64,000 nucleotides of DNA from Blepharisma stoltei (lineage: Eukaryota > Ciliophora > Heterotrichea > Heterotrichida > Blepharismidae). Of this stretch, positions 63,262 through 64,000 are shown in pieces. A model generated the notes under the pieces. The model did not search any database, was not told the origin of the DNA, and was given only the letters and a program-made list of their open reading frames with translations. How positions within the stretch are numbered: position 1 is the stretch's first letter; each line of letters opens with the position of its first letter. The position numbers were made by a program, and so were the translations under genes. The stretch lies in the NCBI GenBank assembly GCA_914767885.1, contig CAJZBQ010000020.1, positions 682,001 through 746,000 on the forward strand, in the 5' to 3' direction.

Positions 63262-63834
63262 TTACTGGGCTTTCTTTGAATAAATTTCATAAAGCATTCT
63301 TGTTTCGACCAATATTGCCATAAAATAGACCACAGCAACCCAAGCAGTTAGCATGATTCCAATCGGACTTCTCTGCCATAGAGCATATCCAAAGAAAGTC
63401 AAGGAGGAGCCCCAATACATCGGGTCCGCACAAATCGAGAAAGGAAAAGTCACAATTGGCTCGTTATGTATAAAAATTCCAAAGTAGTCACCAAGGAATG
63501 TGGCATAAAATCCAAGTTTGTAATATGATGTGAGGACAAAGAATTGTCCTAGCAGTATACTAAGCCAAGCAATAAAATCTATGAATATATTTGCAGTCTC
63601 AAATTTGGGCTGGCTGTTCATGGCTTCTTGGAAGCAGTATCCTCGAGTAATGTTCAATACTAAGATTAAAATTGCTGATGCAATGATTGCTATTTTTTTG
63701 CGCTTGCAAAACAGCATTGAAATAAGATTGGATCTGTACTCAACCTGTGCGATTGCGTTCCATACTACTGGATTCAGAGCAATCATACCAATTGCATGGA
63801 GAACTGTAGGATGGTTATAATTAATTAAATCCAT
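63262..63834 (-). CDS. PEMT: Phosphatidylethanolamine N-methyltransferase (PEMT-like)
   Basis: ATG 63834-63832, 190 residues to UAA/UAG at 63262, uninterrupted. Four hydrophobic segments (about 8-28, 48-66, 85-105, 140-175). Family signatures are clear: LNPVVWNAIAQVEYRSNLIS, LNITRGYCFQEAMNSQPKFE, YKLGFYATFLGDYFGIFIHN, FPFSICADPMYWGSSLTFFG and a C-terminal ETRMLYEIYSKKA. PEMT adds methyl groups from S-adenosylmethionine to phosphatidylethanolamine to make phosphatidylcholine in the ER membrane. Length and layout match the short animal-type enzyme. Confidence 0.92.
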   Translation of the reverse strand: MDLINYNHPTVLHAIGMIALNPVVWNAIAQVEYRSNLISMLFCKRKKIAIIASAILILVLNITRGYCFQEAMNSQPKFETANIFIDFIAWLSILLGQFFVLTSYYKLGFYATFLGDYFGIFIHNEPIVTFPFSICADPMYWGSSLTFFGYALWQRSPIGIMLTAWVAVVYFMAILVETRMLYEIYSKKAQ

Positions 63835-64000
63835 TTTTGTATATTCACTTAATTTTTATCAAAACGCTTAGCGGGCTGAAATTAAGCGTTTATATATAGA
63901 TTGAAGAAATAAATCATTCAAATGGCATTAAATATTTTATACCATTATAGATTAAATTAGAGAGAAATAGGATATAAAATGCTCCAAACATCATCCCGCC

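Overview
This window reads as germline (micronuclear) DNA of a heterotrich ciliate close to Blepharisma. Three things seen directly support this. (1) In-frame UGA falls where conserved proteins have Trp: the kinase SADW-W-SFG motif at about 61,667, MCM9, AP endonuclease, TRIM-like and Beclin genes. Genes end in UAA or UAG. (2) Introns are exactly 15 nt, start GTA and end AG; I place 17 of them. (3) About twenty coding regions are broken by segments whose removal between two TA dinucleotides restores the reading frame of recognisable proteins. These behave as internal eliminated sequences (IESs), which ciliates delete when the somatic macronucleus forms. UGA=Trp, 15-nt introns and TA-bounded, MITE-like IESs are known for Blepharisma; individual boundaries here are my inference from reading frame, terminal repeats and protein conservation.

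Layout. 1-9.1 kb: DOP1 N terminus, an N-myristoylated protein, a basic protein, two coiled-coil proteins, PRP4-type kinase and a small ankyrin protein. 9.2-19.4 kb: a large EF-hand/C2/IQ protein holding two IESs (one with a nested retroposon-like element), a repeat-rich gap, an ankyrin protein, an unknown protein and a GYF-domain protein. 19.7-30.8 kb: a coiled-coil protein, kinesin, TMEM216, Beclin-1, a PP2C phosphatase and a C2H2 zinc-finger protein. 31.3-43.3 kb: LRR protein, unknown protein, B-box/Cys-rich protein, MCM9, tRNA-Phe, PCNA, a secreted protein, a coiled-coil protein and tRNA-Arg. 43.5-64 kb: acidic protein, AP endonuclease, B-box protein, R2R3-Myb, SPCS1, a coiled-coil protein of about 2,065 residues, ribosomal protein eL32, TRIM-like E3, AGC kinase, an unknown protein and PEMT.

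Genes are compact and lie on both strands; several pairs start 25-60 bp apart head to head. The proteins are unrelated housekeeping, signalling and ciliary functions; there is no operon.

The most interesting layer is the inserted DNA: several MITE-like families with C-rich ends; a palindromic IES carrying two opposed tRNA T-arm-like units with Pol III-type terminators; an 876-bp IES with G-quadruplex-prone ends; and GC-rich retroposon-like elements with 7-17 bp target duplications sitting in exons, two of which share a 43-bp hairpin core in opposite orientations. Two IES junctions leave a one-base phase error that I cannot resolve.
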